In this document: positions 1 to 8,244 of the stretch, one piece after another
How positions within the stretch are numbered: position 1 is the first letter of the stretch
Layout of the letters: each line of letters starts with the position of its first letter
Assembly: GCF_026810505.1 (NCBI RefSeq)
Contig: NZ_CP101750.1
Span: forward strand, 4,369,254 to 4,433,253
Direction of reading: 5' to 3'
DNA: 64,000 nt
Source of the DNA: Streptomyces sp. Je 1-369
Lineage (GTDB): Bacteria; Actinomycetota; Actinomycetes; Streptomycetales; Streptomycetaceae
Program-made: the position numbers and the translations under genes
Notes under the pieces: model-generated
The model's database searches: none
What the model saw: only the letters and a program-made list of their open reading frames with translations
Told to the model about the DNA's origin: nothing

Positions 1-241
1 CCGGCGTCTGACCCGGCGCCTCCGCGGAGGGGGCGTGCGCGGGAGCGGAAGGCGCCCCCTCGTGCCCCTGCGGCTCGGCCTGCCCGGCCTGCCCGGCCCG
101 CCCGGAGAGTGGGGCGGCACCACCCGCGGGGCCGGAGGCGGCGGAGTCGGTGGAGTCTGCGGGAACAGCGGGAGCGTCCACCGGCGCAGGGGGCGCGGAC
201 GGGGCCTGGGGTACCTCGTTGCCCTCGTTCTCGGTGCTCAC
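1..241 (-). CDS. N-terminal fragment of a Pro/Ala-rich protein (window-truncated)
   Basis: The frame begins with GTG at 241, preceded on the minus strand by a clear GAGGAG ribosome site, and runs off the left edge after 80 codons. The visible part is low complexity, rich in Pro, Ala, Gly, Ser and Glu, with no hydrophobic segment or catalytic motif yet. Such disordered heads occur in streptomycete membrane-anchored trypsin-like (HtrA-type) proteases, and I have a weak memory of one in this position beside the GDPD gene, but nothing visible proves it. It is divergent from the GDPD gene; the 267-bp space between them should hold both promoters and shows nothing else I can name. Confidence 0.7.
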   Translation of the reverse strand, partial: MSTENEGNEVPQAPSAPPAPVDAPAVPADSTDSAASGPAGGAAPLSGRAGQAGQAEPQGHEGAPSAPAHAPSAEAPGQTP

Positions 242-508
242 AGCTCTTCTCCTCGGTCCATGCTGTCGTTACGTACGTTCTCGGTCACGGCCCGGCGGTG
301 CCGGCTGTGCGGACCCTGCGGGCGGCACGCGGCCGACATGCGGGCGGCATGCGGTCCGCACGCGGCCGCACGGTCACAGTCGCAGTTGTCTGCAGTCAGC
401 TTTTCCCATGGGCTGTCAGGGCACCATAAGCCGATCCTGTGTGTTCGGCGCCCCGTGAGGGCCTCGCCCGGCGAGCCTCCGGGTACCCCGTGATGGCACC
501 ATGACGCG

Positions 509-1411
509 GTGACCCACGCACGACAGCACCAGATTCAGGTCGTCGCCCACCGCGGAGCCTCCGAAGACGCTCCCGAACACACGCTGGCCGCCTACAAGAA
601 GGCGGTCGAGGACGGTGCCGACGCCCTCGAATGCGATGTACGGCTCACCGCCGACGGCCACCTCGTCTGTGTCCACGACCGGCGCGTCAACCGTACGTCG
701 AACGGCCGCGGCGCCGTCTCCGCCCTCGAACTGGCCGACCTCGCCGCCCTGGACTTCGGCTCCTGGAAGAAGCACCACGGAGAGGCCGAGGAGGACCCCG
801 ACTGGGCGTCCGCCACGGGGGAGGACACGGGGGAGAACACAGGGGAGGACACGGGTGAGGGCACAGGCGGCGGCACGGGAACGGGCGCGGACACCTCGGT
901 CCTGACCCTGGAACGGCTCCTAGAGCTCGTGGCCGAAAGTAATGCCTCGGGCCGCCGCGTACGCCTCGCGATCGAGACCAAACACCCCACCCGCTGGGCG
1001 GGACAGGTCGAGGAGCGCCTGCTCATGCTGCTCAAGCGGTTCGGCCTGGACGCGCCGCCCGCTGAGGGCCCTTCACCGGTACGGGTCATGAGTTTCTCGG
1101 CGCGTTCGCTGCACCGTGTCCGGGCCGCTTCCCCGACGCTGCCGACCGTTTACCTGATGCAGTTCGTCTCGCCGCGCCACCGTGACGGACGCCTCCCCGA
1201 GGGAGTACGCATCGCTGGTCCGGCCATGCGGATCCTGCGCAACCACCCTTCGTACGTCGCGAAGCTGAAGCGCGCGGGACACCAGGTGCACGTATGGACG
1301 GTGAACGAGCCGGAGGATGTCGAACTCTGTGCGGAACTGGGCGTTGACGCGATCATCACCAACCGCCCCAAGCAAGTTCTGTCACAGCTGAATCAACTGG
1401 GACTCCATTAA
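509..1411 (+). CDS. Glycerophosphodiester phosphodiesterase family protein
   Basis: 300 residues, GTG start. Members of this TIM-barrel family hydrolyse glycerophosphodiesters to glycerol 3-phosphate and an alcohol. The signature residues are present: His14-Arg15 in VVAHRGA, Glu41 and Asp43 in ALECDV, and His56-Asp57 in VCVHD; the C-terminal VHVWTVNEP and IITNRP segments are also typical. No signal peptide is seen, so it is probably cytoplasmic. Residues about 100-133 form an acidic Thr/Gly repeat (GEDTGENTGEDTG and so on), a low-complexity insert that looks like slippage within a surface loop. No obvious ribosome site precedes the chosen start. Family assignment is firm; substrate is unknown. 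Confidence 0.93.
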   Translation: MTHARQHQIQVVAHRGASEDAPEHTLAAYKKAVEDGADALECDVRLTADGHLVCVHDRRVNRTSNGRGAVSALELADLAALDFGSWKKHHGEAEEDPDWASATGEDTGENTGEDTGEGTGGGTGTGADTSVLTLERLLELVAESNASGRRVRLAIETKHPTRWAGQVEERLLMLLKRFGLDAPPAEGPSPVRVMSFSARSLHRVRAASPTLPTVYLMQFVSPRHRDGRLPEGVRIAGPAMRILRNHPSYVAKLKRAGHQVHVWTVNEPEDVELCAELGVDAIITNRPKQVLSQLNQLGLH

Positions 1412-1551
1412 CTCCGGTTACAGGGAGTGCACCGGCGCGTTCGGTCCGTATTCGATCGTCACGAGTGCGTCACCGGACGGGGATTGGCCGGTTTCCGGTC
1501 CAGTCCAATGGGGCATCCACACCGTGGCGTGGGGCGAAGGAGGTCTCGGGG

Positions 1552-2082
1552 GTGGCGTTGGTGGTGGCACGGGAGGTGCCCACGTCGTCGAGCATGGCCG
1601 TTCCCCATGGCCCTGCGGGCGTGGGGGAAGCGAGGCACCACATGCGCAATCAGCTGCGCATGAGCGGGGTGTCCGAGTCGGTCGTCGACGATGCCGTACT
1701 GATCCTGTCGGAACTGCTCAGCAATGCCTGTCGGCACGGCAGGCCACTGGGCCGAGGAATGGTCGGCGACGGCGACGTCCGGGTGGCGTGGCACGTCGAC
1801 AAGTCGGGTCGGCTGACGGTCGAAGTGACGGACGGCGGCGGCCCGACCCGTCCGGTACCGGCCACTCCGTCGGTCACGGCGCACGGCGGCCGTGGGCTCA
1901 ACATCATCACGGCGCTCTCCGACGCCTGGGGCGTCCGCGACGACGTGCACGGCGAGGTCACCGTGTGGGCCGTCGTGCAAGGAGGACACCACCACGAGGA
2001 TTTCGCTACGCGCGTCGCCGCACCGTCGGCGGCCGCGATATCGGAGCTCGCCTTCGCGGACCCCTTCGACGACCTGGACTGA
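1552..2082 (+). CDS. ATP-binding protein, anti-sigma/RsbW-like HATPase
   Basis: About 176 residues from GTG 1552, chosen because GAAGGAGG lies 9 bases upstream; an in-frame GTG at 1465 would add 29 unlikely residues. The single domain is a GHKL ATPase: N-box ELLSNACRH, G1-type VTDGGG and G2-type GGRGLNII. Small free-standing proteins of this type act in Streptomyces as anti-sigma or anti-anti-sigma-linked serine kinases, or as uncharacterised ATPases. No sigma factor or antagonist gene lies next to it, so the partner is unknown. It sits in tandem before the DUF5926 gene, 68 bp away. Confidence 0.85.
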   Translation: MALVVAREVPTSSSMAVPHGPAGVGEARHHMRNQLRMSGVSESVVDDAVLILSELLSNACRHGRPLGRGMVGDGDVRVAWHVDKSGRLTVEVTDGGGPTRPVPATPSVTAHGGRGLNIITALSDAWGVRDDVHGEVTVWAVVQGGHHHEDFATRVAAPSAAAISELAFADPFDDLD

Positions 2083-2150
2083 ATCCGCGAACGGCTAGGC
2101 TCGCGCCCGTACGGAAGAGTGCAACAGAGCCGCAGCCGGGAGACACCCAG

Positions 2151-3140
2151 ATGGCCAAGAAGCGCCCTCAGACCAAGGGCAAGCAGCAGTCGCAGGTCAA
2201 GGACGGAGCCCGCACCGGCGGCGCGGAGAACTATCCGGTCGTCGGCGCCCGTGAACCCTGCCCCTGCGGCTCGGGCCGGCGCTACAAGGCGTGTCACGGA
2301 CGGGCCGCCGCGCACGCGGTGACCGAGCTGGTGCAGCGCCCCTTCGAGGGCCTGCCCGGCGAGTGCGACTGGATCGCGCTGCGCGAGCTGGTGCCCGCCG
2401 CCACGGTCGAGCTGACCCTCAAGGACGGGCTGCCCGAGGGGATTCCGTCGGTCTCCCTCGCCACCGTGCTGCCGATGGCCTGGCCCGCGCTGCGTCGCGA
2501 CGACGGTTCGGTGCTGCTCGGTCTGCAGAACGACACCGCGTCCGGCGACATCAGCCGCGACCTGGCGGACACCCTGCAGCGCGCCCTGGAGGCCGAGCCG
2601 GGTACGCCGGTGAAGGGCCGTCGCGCCCCGGCCGACGGGCCGCGGCTGCAGGACCTGATCGACCCGGAGGGCCGTTTCGAGCCGGTTGTGCACTCGGGCT
2701 TCGAGTTCTGGGTGCAGGACGCGGAGAACGCCACTCCGGAAGTGACCGCATCCCTCGAACGGGCGAACGATGCCGCCATTCCGACGGTGAAGCTGACCGG
2801 CGTGGACGCCGCGTACTGGTGCGAGACGCCGGACAAGAACCACCTGCGCTGGGTCATGCCGCACGCCGAGGAGCAGCTCCTCGACGCGCTGGCCCGGCTG
2901 CACGCGGCCGGTACGTCGAGTCTCGGCGAGGGCACCCGGCTGGTCGGTTCCTTCCGTGCGCACGGTCTGACCGTTCCGGTGTGGGACCTGCCGACCGGTG
3001 TCTCGGCGGCGGACGTCGAGAAGCCCGCGGCGGAGTTCGCCGAGCGGCTCACGGCGGCGCTCGCCTCACAGACCCCGCTGACCGCGGACGAGCGCCGGGC
3101 GCGCGGCGGCCTCACCAACCGCCAGGTCACCCTCAGCTGA
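2151..3140 (+). CDS. DUF5926 family protein with N-terminal SEC-C motif
   Basis: 329 residues, ATG 2151 behind CCGGGAGA. Residues 1-25 are Lys/Gln-rich. Residues 35-50 form a SEC-C-type zinc motif (EPCPCGSGRRYKACHG), the small zinc-binding tail known from SecA and many bacterial proteins. The rest is an actinobacteria-typical domain of unknown function without membrane segments. Function is not known; the motif suggests binding to a protein or nucleic acid partner. A larger open frame in phase begins upstream at 1524 but overlaps the preceding gene and is not needed. Confidence 0.88.
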   Translation: MAKKRPQTKGKQQSQVKDGARTGGAENYPVVGAREPCPCGSGRRYKACHGRAAAHAVTELVQRPFEGLPGECDWIALRELVPAATVELTLKDGLPEGIPSVSLATVLPMAWPALRRDDGSVLLGLQNDTASGDISRDLADTLQRALEAEPGTPVKGRRAPADGPRLQDLIDPEGRFEPVVHSGFEFWVQDAENATPEVTASLERANDAAIPTVKLTGVDAAYWCETPDKNHLRWVMPHAEEQLLDALARLHAAGTSSLGEGTRLVGSFRAHGLTVPVWDLPTGVSAADVEKPAAEFAERLTAALASQTPLTADERRARGGLTNRQVTLS

Positions 3141-3165
3141 CCCCACCGTCCCCATGCGTGCCGCT

Positions 3166-3199
3166 CCGTACCGACTGACGCACCAGTCAGTCGGTACGG
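3166..3199. promoter_or_regulatory. Perfect 14-bp inverted repeat (operator or hairpin)
   Basis: CCGTACCGACTGAC (3166-3179) and its exact complement (3186-3199) are separated by GCACCA. The repeated GACTGAC/GTCAGTC core resembles TetR-family operators of actinomycetes, but there is no TetR gene nearby and it lies 25 bp after the DUF5926 stop codon. It could instead be a terminator without a U-tract. A second short palindrome, GTGACTCCAGTCAC, follows at 3215-3228. Confidence 0.6.
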
Positions 3200-3358
3200 C
3201 TGGGAACGGAACTCGTGACTCCAGTCACAACTCCCCGTAGCGGTAAGTAAATCCCTGTCCGGATAACTGGGATCGAATTTGCCAAGAGCCGATCTCTTGT
3301 TACCGTTCAGGTAGCCCGGTTGCTGGTGCATCCCCCGTCGCCAGCAACCGGGCCCTTT
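3200..3358 (+). ncRNA. Candidate small RNA between DUF5926 gene and secreted-protein gene
   Basis: The segment between the perfect inverted repeat and a strong intrinsic terminator is less GC-rich than its surroundings (for example around 3230-3310) and contains a GAGCCGATCTC palindrome and a TTGCCA element. It encodes no plausible protein. The terminator lies over 170 bp beyond the upstream stop codon, which suits either a long 3'UTR or an independent small RNA. I cannot identify a promoter with confidence. Confidence 0.3.
3314..3358 (+). terminator. Intrinsic terminator
   Basis: A perfect 13-bp stem GCCCGGTTGCTGG (3314-3326) / CCAGCAACCGGGC (3341-3353) with a 14-nt loop is followed by CCTTTT. 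The T-run is on the plus-strand side only, so it ends plus-strand transcripts reaching it from the DUF5926 gene or a small RNA. Confidence 0.9.
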
Positions 3359-3382
3359 TGTGTCCGGGGACCGGTCGAAGGC

Positions 3383-3886
3383 TCAACTGTCCTGTGGGGG
3401 CGGTGAGTTGCTGCCCGAGCGCAGCAGCAGCCCGTCCGTCTCGCCCGCCGCGTACTCCGCCACCGCCGAGTACGCCGCCGCGGCACCCGCCGACCGCTCC
3501 CGCGGGGTCTCGCACGCTGCCGGTTCGTCGCCCGCCTCCACCTCGCAGTGCATCTGCACGGTGCGTCCGCCGGGGCCCATCAGGGTCAGGACGGCGGTCA
3601 GCTCGCCGCCGGTGGCGTTGCGGTAATAGGTACGCGCCCAGGTGTCATGTCCCAGGGTGAGGACACAGGTCTGGGCCTCGATGCCGTCGGGCGAGGAGAG
3701 TTCGGGACCGCACCGCGAGACGGTCTCCGCGCGCGGCTCCGAAGGGGCGTTCGAAGGGGCGGCTGCGGGGTGGGGAAGGGGCGACTTCGCGTCACCGTCG
3801 CCCACGGGCCCCGCGGACGCCTCGGCGAGCGGCAGGAGAACCGTGACGGCCGCGACGCCCAGGAGCATGATCAGGCGGGGTTGCAT
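3383..3886 (-). CDS. Putative secreted protein, function unknown
   Basis: 167 residues from ATG 3886. The N-terminus (MQPRLIMLLGVAAVTVLLP...ASAGPV) is a signal peptide with a likely cleavage after ASA near residue 25. The mature part starts with a Pro/Ala linker, then about 100 residues containing four cysteines that could form disulphides (in RCGPEL, AQTCVL, MHCEVE, AACETP). I recognise no family. It is convergent with the DUF5926 gene and lies 55 bp downstream of the primase-like gene on the same strand, possibly co-transcribed with it. Confidence 0.75.
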   Translation of the reverse strand: MQPRLIMLLGVAAVTVLLPLAEASAGPVGDGDAKSPLPHPAAAPSNAPSEPRAETVSRCGPELSSPDGIEAQTCVLTLGHDTWARTYYRNATGGELTAVLTLMGPGGRTVQMHCEVEAGDEPAACETPRERSAGAAAAYSAVAEYAAGETDGLLLRSGSNSPPPQDS

Positions 3887-3941
3887 GAGCCGAAGATAAC
3901 GACAGTGGGCGCGCGGCCCGTTCGCCGCGCGCCCAATTCCC

Positions 3942-4619
3942 CTACAACTCGGGCGCGCTCACACCCGTACGAGTGAGGGCGTCGACGACGGCGTCCACGA
4001 CCGCCTCGACGTCCGGCACCCAGGGGGCGGCCGATCCGGGCAGCGGCGCGCGCTCCCAGCGGACCGGGCCCTGGCCGGTCACGGAGGGCGGCAGGGCGAT
4101 GTAGCCCCCCTCTCCGTGGAAGCGCAGGGAACCCGGGACGTAGTCCTTCGTGTAGAGGAGCTCGCCCAACTGGGCCATCGAGTACGGCGCGACGAGGATG
4201 TGGAGTCTGGCGTCGGTGGCGACCACCGGGCCGAGCCTGATGCCCGCCTCGTCGAGCACGGCGAGGGCACGCGCACCCGCTTCCGCGGGGAGGCTGACGG
4301 CGCACGGGGCGCGGTCTCCGGTGGCGAGCACGATGGGTGCGCCGGGTCGGTTGTTCCACCACCAGCGGACCATCCGCTCGTCGGTGGTGGCGGCGAGGAG
4401 GCCGGGGTCGAGGGGGTGCGCGCCCGGTACCGCGCAGTCGGGGTCGGGGCAGGCGCACCGGGTGCCGTCGCGCCGGTCGAGACCGACTCCGGGCAGTACG
4501 GGCCACCGCCATGCGGTCGCGAAGGTCAGAGCCGCGCCGAGCTGTCCGGCGCTCCGGCCGGGCTTCCTTCCGATTCGCCAGGACAGGAGCCTGCGTCGCC
4601 TTCCGAGGATCTCGCGCAT
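3942..4619 (-). CDS. Primase-polymerase (Prim-Pol) N-terminal domain-like protein, probably inactive
   Basis: 225 residues, ATG 4619 with AAGGA upstream. It resembles the N-terminal Prim-Pol domain of phage and plasmid primases: a CxC...C...GAHP segment (RCACPDPDCAVPGAHP) and TTDERMVRWWW, the usual WxxxP-type helix. However, where active members carry an acidic DxD motif after the ATG(D/R) strand this protein reads CAVSLP, and the Gly-rich strand before the catalytic His is degenerate (TDARLHILV). No helicase domain follows. Many actinobacteria carry such a stand-alone protein; its role is unknown. I infer a non-catalytic nucleotide- or DNA-binding protein. Confidence 0.7.
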   Translation of the reverse strand: MREILGRRRRLLSWRIGRKPGRSAGQLGAALTFATAWRWPVLPGVGLDRRDGTRCACPDPDCAVPGAHPLDPGLLAATTDERMVRWWWNNRPGAPIVLATGDRAPCAVSLPAEAGARALAVLDEAGIRLGPVVATDARLHILVAPYSMAQLGELLYTKDYVPGSLRFHGEGGYIALPPSVTGQGPVRWERAPLPGSAAPWVPDVEAVVDAVVDALTRTGVSAPEL

Positions 4620-5072
4620 GAGCGCTCGTTCCTTTCCGTTGCACGCCGGCGTTAGCCGGGGAGACTGCGGGCCACATCACACCATGTGTGGATCACTTCG
4701 CTGTACGTACGAGCTGGCACATCTGCACCCAGCCTGCGGCATGGGGAACCACTCTGAACCGAGCGTTGACGTGGCGTGGGGTGGCGGCGCCTGGCGTTTG
4801 CCGTCCCGCGATATTGCTTGCCGCCTCCGCCACGGGAGGATGGGGCACGGTCGTCGTGAGTTAGGACGCCCGGGTCCTTCGACAGGTTCCGGATCGATCC
4901 CAACTGCCCCTGGCCATCACTGAGTACGTACCCAGCGCGACCACTGCAACGCTTTACCGAACAACGTCAGTCGATCCTAATATGCCCTAACCCGGCGCTG
5001 TTTTCAGCCATCTTTTCAAGATCTTTTACGGATCACGGAATTCCCCCGAACACCATGAATCCCGGCAGGACA
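4620..5072. other. 453-bp intergenic region between divergent genes
   Basis: This separates the minus-strand primase-like gene from the plus-strand phosphatase gene and must contain both promoters. The right part (4960-5040) is unusually AT-rich for this genome (CTAATATGCCC, TTTTCAAGATCTTTTACGG), as expected for a promoter, but I cannot fix a -35/-10 pair. A short 83-codon minus-strand frame inside has poor codon bias and I do not call it. Confidence 0.5.
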
Positions 5073-6608
5073 ATGCTGGACATCCCCTCACCAGTGCGTG
5101 TACATCTGGAGGCATTGCCAGCGGCGCATAACGACATGGGGGTTTGCGATGCTTTTGAGCATTACGCACCGGCCGGAAAGTCGTCAGCCATGAACGCCCC
5201 GCACCTTCCGAAAGTGGCCGGAATCGATTCCACTGTTCCGCCACCGGCACACACTGTCGCGCCCACCGCGCAGACCACACCCGCCGCGGCACGCACCGAG
5301 GACACTCCCGCCCCCGGCGCGCCCGGCGCCATGATCCAGGACCGGCTCGCGGGCTGGGTCTCCGATCTCACCACGCTCCACGAACTCACCGAACGGCTCG
5401 CCCACACGGCCACCCTCGACGAGGCGCTGCGCGAACTCCTGCGCGCCGGAGCGGCCCTGGTGGGCGCCCGGCGCGGCCTCGTCGTCGTCGAACCGGCCGA
5501 CGGACTCGGCCCCGACACCACGATCGGGCTCGGACTCGGCCGCGCCGACCTCGGACAGATCGAGACGGTGCCGCGCCGCGCCACCTCGTACGGCAGGCTC
5601 CTGGACGCCACCGACGGCAGACCCGGCACCGTGCCGGACGAGATCGTGCAGCCCGACCTGCTCGCCGACGAGGGCCTCGACCCCCGCCACCGCGAGGTCG
5701 CCGCCGTCCTCGGCTACGCCGCGAGCTACGCGCTGCCCCTGACCACCGGGACAGCAGGCCGGATCGGCGCCGCCGTCTGGCTGTACGACGAGCCCGCCGA
5801 ACCGGACGAGCGCCGCCGCCACCTCGTGGGGCTCTACGCACGCCAGGCCTCCGAGCACGTGGCGCGCCTGCTCGTCCTGGACCGCGCCCGTTCGACCGAG
5901 GCGACCCTCCGCGAGGAGCTCATGCCCTCGCGGCTGCCGCGGGTCGCCGGGGTGCAGCTCGCCGCCAGGCACCGCACCGGGCCGCGCGGCGGCGGCGACT
6001 GGCACGACGCGCTGCCGCTGCCCGACGCGGCGCTCGGCCTCGCGGTCGGCTCCGTCACCGGCTCCGGCCCCAGCGCCGTGGCCGCGATGGGACGGCTGCG
6101 CGCCTCCCTGCGGGCGTACGCGGTGATGGAGGGAGAGGACCCCGTGGCCGTCCTCTCCGACCTGGAGCTGCTGCTGCGGCTGACCGAGCCCGCGCGGTCG
6201 GCGACGGCACTCTTCGCGTACTGCGAGCCCGCCCTGCGCAAGATCGTCCTCGCCGGTGCCGGGCACAGTCCGCCGCTGATCATCGGGGAGCGGCGCACGG
6301 AGTACGTGGAGACCTCCCTGTCCGCGCCGCTCGGCATGCTCGCCTGCTGGGAGGCGCCGAGCGTGGAGATCACTCCGGAGCCCGGAGAAACGGTGCTTCT
6401 CTACACCGACGGCCTCCTGCACCGCACCGGCGACCCGATGGACCGCGCCTTCGCCCGGCTGCACGCGGCGGCGGCGAGCGTCCCCAAGGGCATCAGGGAC
6501 GACCCCGGGGCCATCGCCGACTACGTGCTGCACACCGTCCTGCCCGACGGGCTCGACGCCGTGGACAGCGACGAGGACGTCGTGCTCCTGGCGGCGCGCT
6601 TCGAGTGA
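5073..6608 (+). CDS. SpoIIE-family PP2C serine phosphatase with GAF domain
   Basis: About 511 residues. After a low-complexity head rich in Pro, Ala and Thr, residues near 95-270 form a GAF-like sensor (LTERLAHTATLDEALRELLRAG...) and the last 220 form a PP2C/SpoIIE domain (RTGPRGGGDWHDALPLPD..., ALFAYCEPALRKIVLAGAGHSPPLII, LLYTDGLLHRTGDP). Such proteins dephosphorylate anti-anti-sigma factors in partner-switching cascades. One catalytic position differs from the usual GGDxYD: here GGDWHD. Start is uncertain: ATG 5073 has AGGA two bases ahead, ATG 5055 is the longest frame, and ATG 5190 has GGAAAG at good spacing. Cognate switch proteins are not adjacent, but two anti-sigma-like ATPases lie within the same 10 kb. 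Confidence 0.85.
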   Translation: MLDIPSPVRVHLEALPAAHNDMGVCDAFEHYAPAGKSSAMNAPHLPKVAGIDSTVPPPAHTVAPTAQTTPAAARTEDTPAPGAPGAMIQDRLAGWVSDLTTLHELTERLAHTATLDEALRELLRAGAALVGARRGLVVVEPADGLGPDTTIGLGLGRADLGQIETVPRRATSYGRLLDATDGRPGTVPDEIVQPDLLADEGLDPRHREVAAVLGYAASYALPLTTGTAGRIGAAVWLYDEPAEPDERRRHLVGLYARQASEHVARLLVLDRARSTEATLREELMPSRLPRVAGVQLAARHRTGPRGGGDWHDALPLPDAALGLAVGSVTGSGPSAVAAMGRLRASLRAYAVMEGEDPVAVLSDLELLLRLTEPARSATALFAYCEPALRKIVLAGAGHSPPLIIGERRTEYVETSLSAPLGMLACWEAPSVEITPEPGETVLLYTDGLLHRTGDPMDRAFARLHAAAASVPKGIRDDPGAIADYVLHTVLPDGLDAVDSDEDVVLLAARFE

Positions 6609-6761
6609 GCGGCGCTTTCCGGCGATGCGTGGGCACGCGCGCGTGGAGGGCGTCCGGGTGAGACTCCGGGCACGCTGTGTAAGTGGCCTTCCGGCCCTGG
6701 GACCCCTTCCGTACGCCCGTACGATGGAGGGTGGCCCAGTGTCGTACATAGGAGGCAGATC

Positions 6762-8222
6762 GTGTCGGAGGCGCTCAACCCGGCGAACCCGGAAGAGACC
6801 GAAGAAGAGCCGATCAAGCAGCGCAAGAACGGCCTGTACCCGGGCGTTTCCGATGAGCTCGCCGAAAGCATGAAGTCCGGCTGGGCCGACACCGAGCTGC
6901 ACGACCTGCAGCCCGTCGCGCAGGCCGAGAACACCGCGGCCCGCCGTGCCGCCCTCTCCGCGCGTTTCCCGGGCGAGCGCCTGGTGATCCCCGCCGGGAA
7001 CCTGAAGACCCGCTCGAACGACACCGAGTACGCGTTCCGCGCCTCCGTCGAGTACGCCTACCTGTCCGGCAACCAGACCGAGGACGGCGTCCTCGTCATG
7101 GAGCCGGTCTCCGACGGGCACAAGGCCACGATCTACCTGCTGCCGCGCTCCAACCGCGAGAACGGCGAGTTCTGGCTCGACGGCCAGGGCGAGCTCTGGG
7201 TCGGCCGCCGCCACTCCCTCACCGAGGCCGAGAAGCTCTACGGCATCCCCGCGTCCGACGTGCGCGAGCTGGCCGACACGCTGCGCGAGGCCACCGGCCC
7301 CGTGCGCGTCGTGCGTGGCTACGACGCCGGCATCGAGGCGGCCCTGACCGACAAGGTCACCGCCGAGCGCGACGAGGAGCTGCGGGTCTTCCTCTCCGAG
7401 GCACGCCTGGTCAAGGACGACTTCGAGGTCGGCGAGCTCCAGAAGGCCGTCGACTCCACCGTCCGCGGCTTCGAGGACGTCGTGAAGGTCCTCGACAAGG
7501 CCGAGGCCACCAGCGAGCGCTACATCGAAGGAACGTTCTTCCTGCGTGCCCGCGTCGAGGGCAACGACATCGGCTACGGCTCGATCTGCGCCGCGGGCCC
7601 GCACGCCACCACCCTGCACTGGGTGCGCAACGACGGCGCCGTACGCTCCGGCGAGCTGCTCCTGCTCGACGCCGGTGTGGAGACGCACTCGTACTACACC
7701 GCGGACGTCACGCGCACGCTGCCGATCAACGGCCGCTTCGACGCGTTGCAGAAGAAGATCTACGACGCCGTGTACGAGGCGCAGGAGGCCGGCATCGCGG
7801 CGGTGAAGCCGGGCGCCAAGTTCCGCGACTTCCACGACGCGTCGCAGCGCGTGCTCGCCGAGAAGCTCGTCGAGTGGGGCATCGTCGAGGGCCCCGTCGA
7901 GCGCGTACTCGAGCTGGGTCTGCAGCGCCGGTGGACGCTGCACGGCACCGGCCACATGCTCGGCATGGACGTCCACGACTGCGCCGTCGCGCGCACCGAG
8001 ACGTACGTGGACGGCACGCTGGAGCCCGGCATGTGCCTGACGGTCGAGCCCGGCCTGTACTTCCAGGCGGACGACGTCACCGTGCCCGAGGAGTACCGCG
8101 GCATCGGCGTCCGGATCGAGGACGACATCCTCGTGACGGCCGACGGCAACAGGAACCTGTCGGCCGCGCTGCCGCGTACGTCCGACGACGTCGAGGCGTG
8201 GATGGCGCAGCTCAAGGGCTGA
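6762..8222 (+). CDS. pepP: Xaa-Pro aminopeptidase (aminopeptidase P)
   Basis: 486 residues, GTG 6762 with a strong AGGAGG site. It removes N-terminal residues that precede proline. The N-terminal creatinase-like domain is followed by the M24 pita-bread domain with the full metal set: Asp in LLLDAGVETHSYYTADVTRT (two Asp ligands), His in HGTGHMLGMDVHD, Glu in LTVEPGLYF and Glu in VRIEDDILV. Length fits the family. A charged, disordered head (EETEEEP) is typical of streptomycete copies. It stands alone and is convergent with the AhpD-like gene. Confidence 0.95.
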   Translation: MSEALNPANPEETEEEPIKQRKNGLYPGVSDELAESMKSGWADTELHDLQPVAQAENTAARRAALSARFPGERLVIPAGNLKTRSNDTEYAFRASVEYAYLSGNQTEDGVLVMEPVSDGHKATIYLLPRSNRENGEFWLDGQGELWVGRRHSLTEAEKLYGIPASDVRELADTLREATGPVRVVRGYDAGIEAALTDKVTAERDEELRVFLSEARLVKDDFEVGELQKAVDSTVRGFEDVVKVLDKAEATSERYIEGTFFLRARVEGNDIGYGSICAAGPHATTLHWVRNDGAVRSGELLLLDAGVETHSYYTADVTRTLPINGRFDALQKKIYDAVYEAQEAGIAAVKPGAKFRDFHDASQRVLAEKLVEWGIVEGPVERVLELGLQRRWTLHGTGHMLGMDVHDCAVARTETYVDGTLEPGMCLTVEPGLYFQADDVTVPEEYRGIGVRIEDDILVTADGNRNLSAALPRTSDDVEAWMAQLKG

Positions 8223-8227
8223 CGCCG

Positions 8228-8244
8228 GGCCCACTCAGTGGGCC
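8228..8244. terminator. Weak bidirectional hairpin between convergent genes
   Basis: GGCCCAC and GTGGGCC flank a TCA loop that contains the stop codon of the minus-strand gene. There is no T-run, so termination would be inefficient or factor-assisted. Confidence 0.4.

Noticed and set aside
4652..4903. 83-codon minus-strand frame in the intergenic region
   Set aside because: No ribosome site and composition unlike neighbouring genes; more likely promoter DNA.
5184..8234. Long minus-strand open frame opposite the phosphatase and pepP genes
   Set aside because: Mirror of high-GC coding sequence with no domain; the plus-strand genes have clear motifs and ribosome sites.
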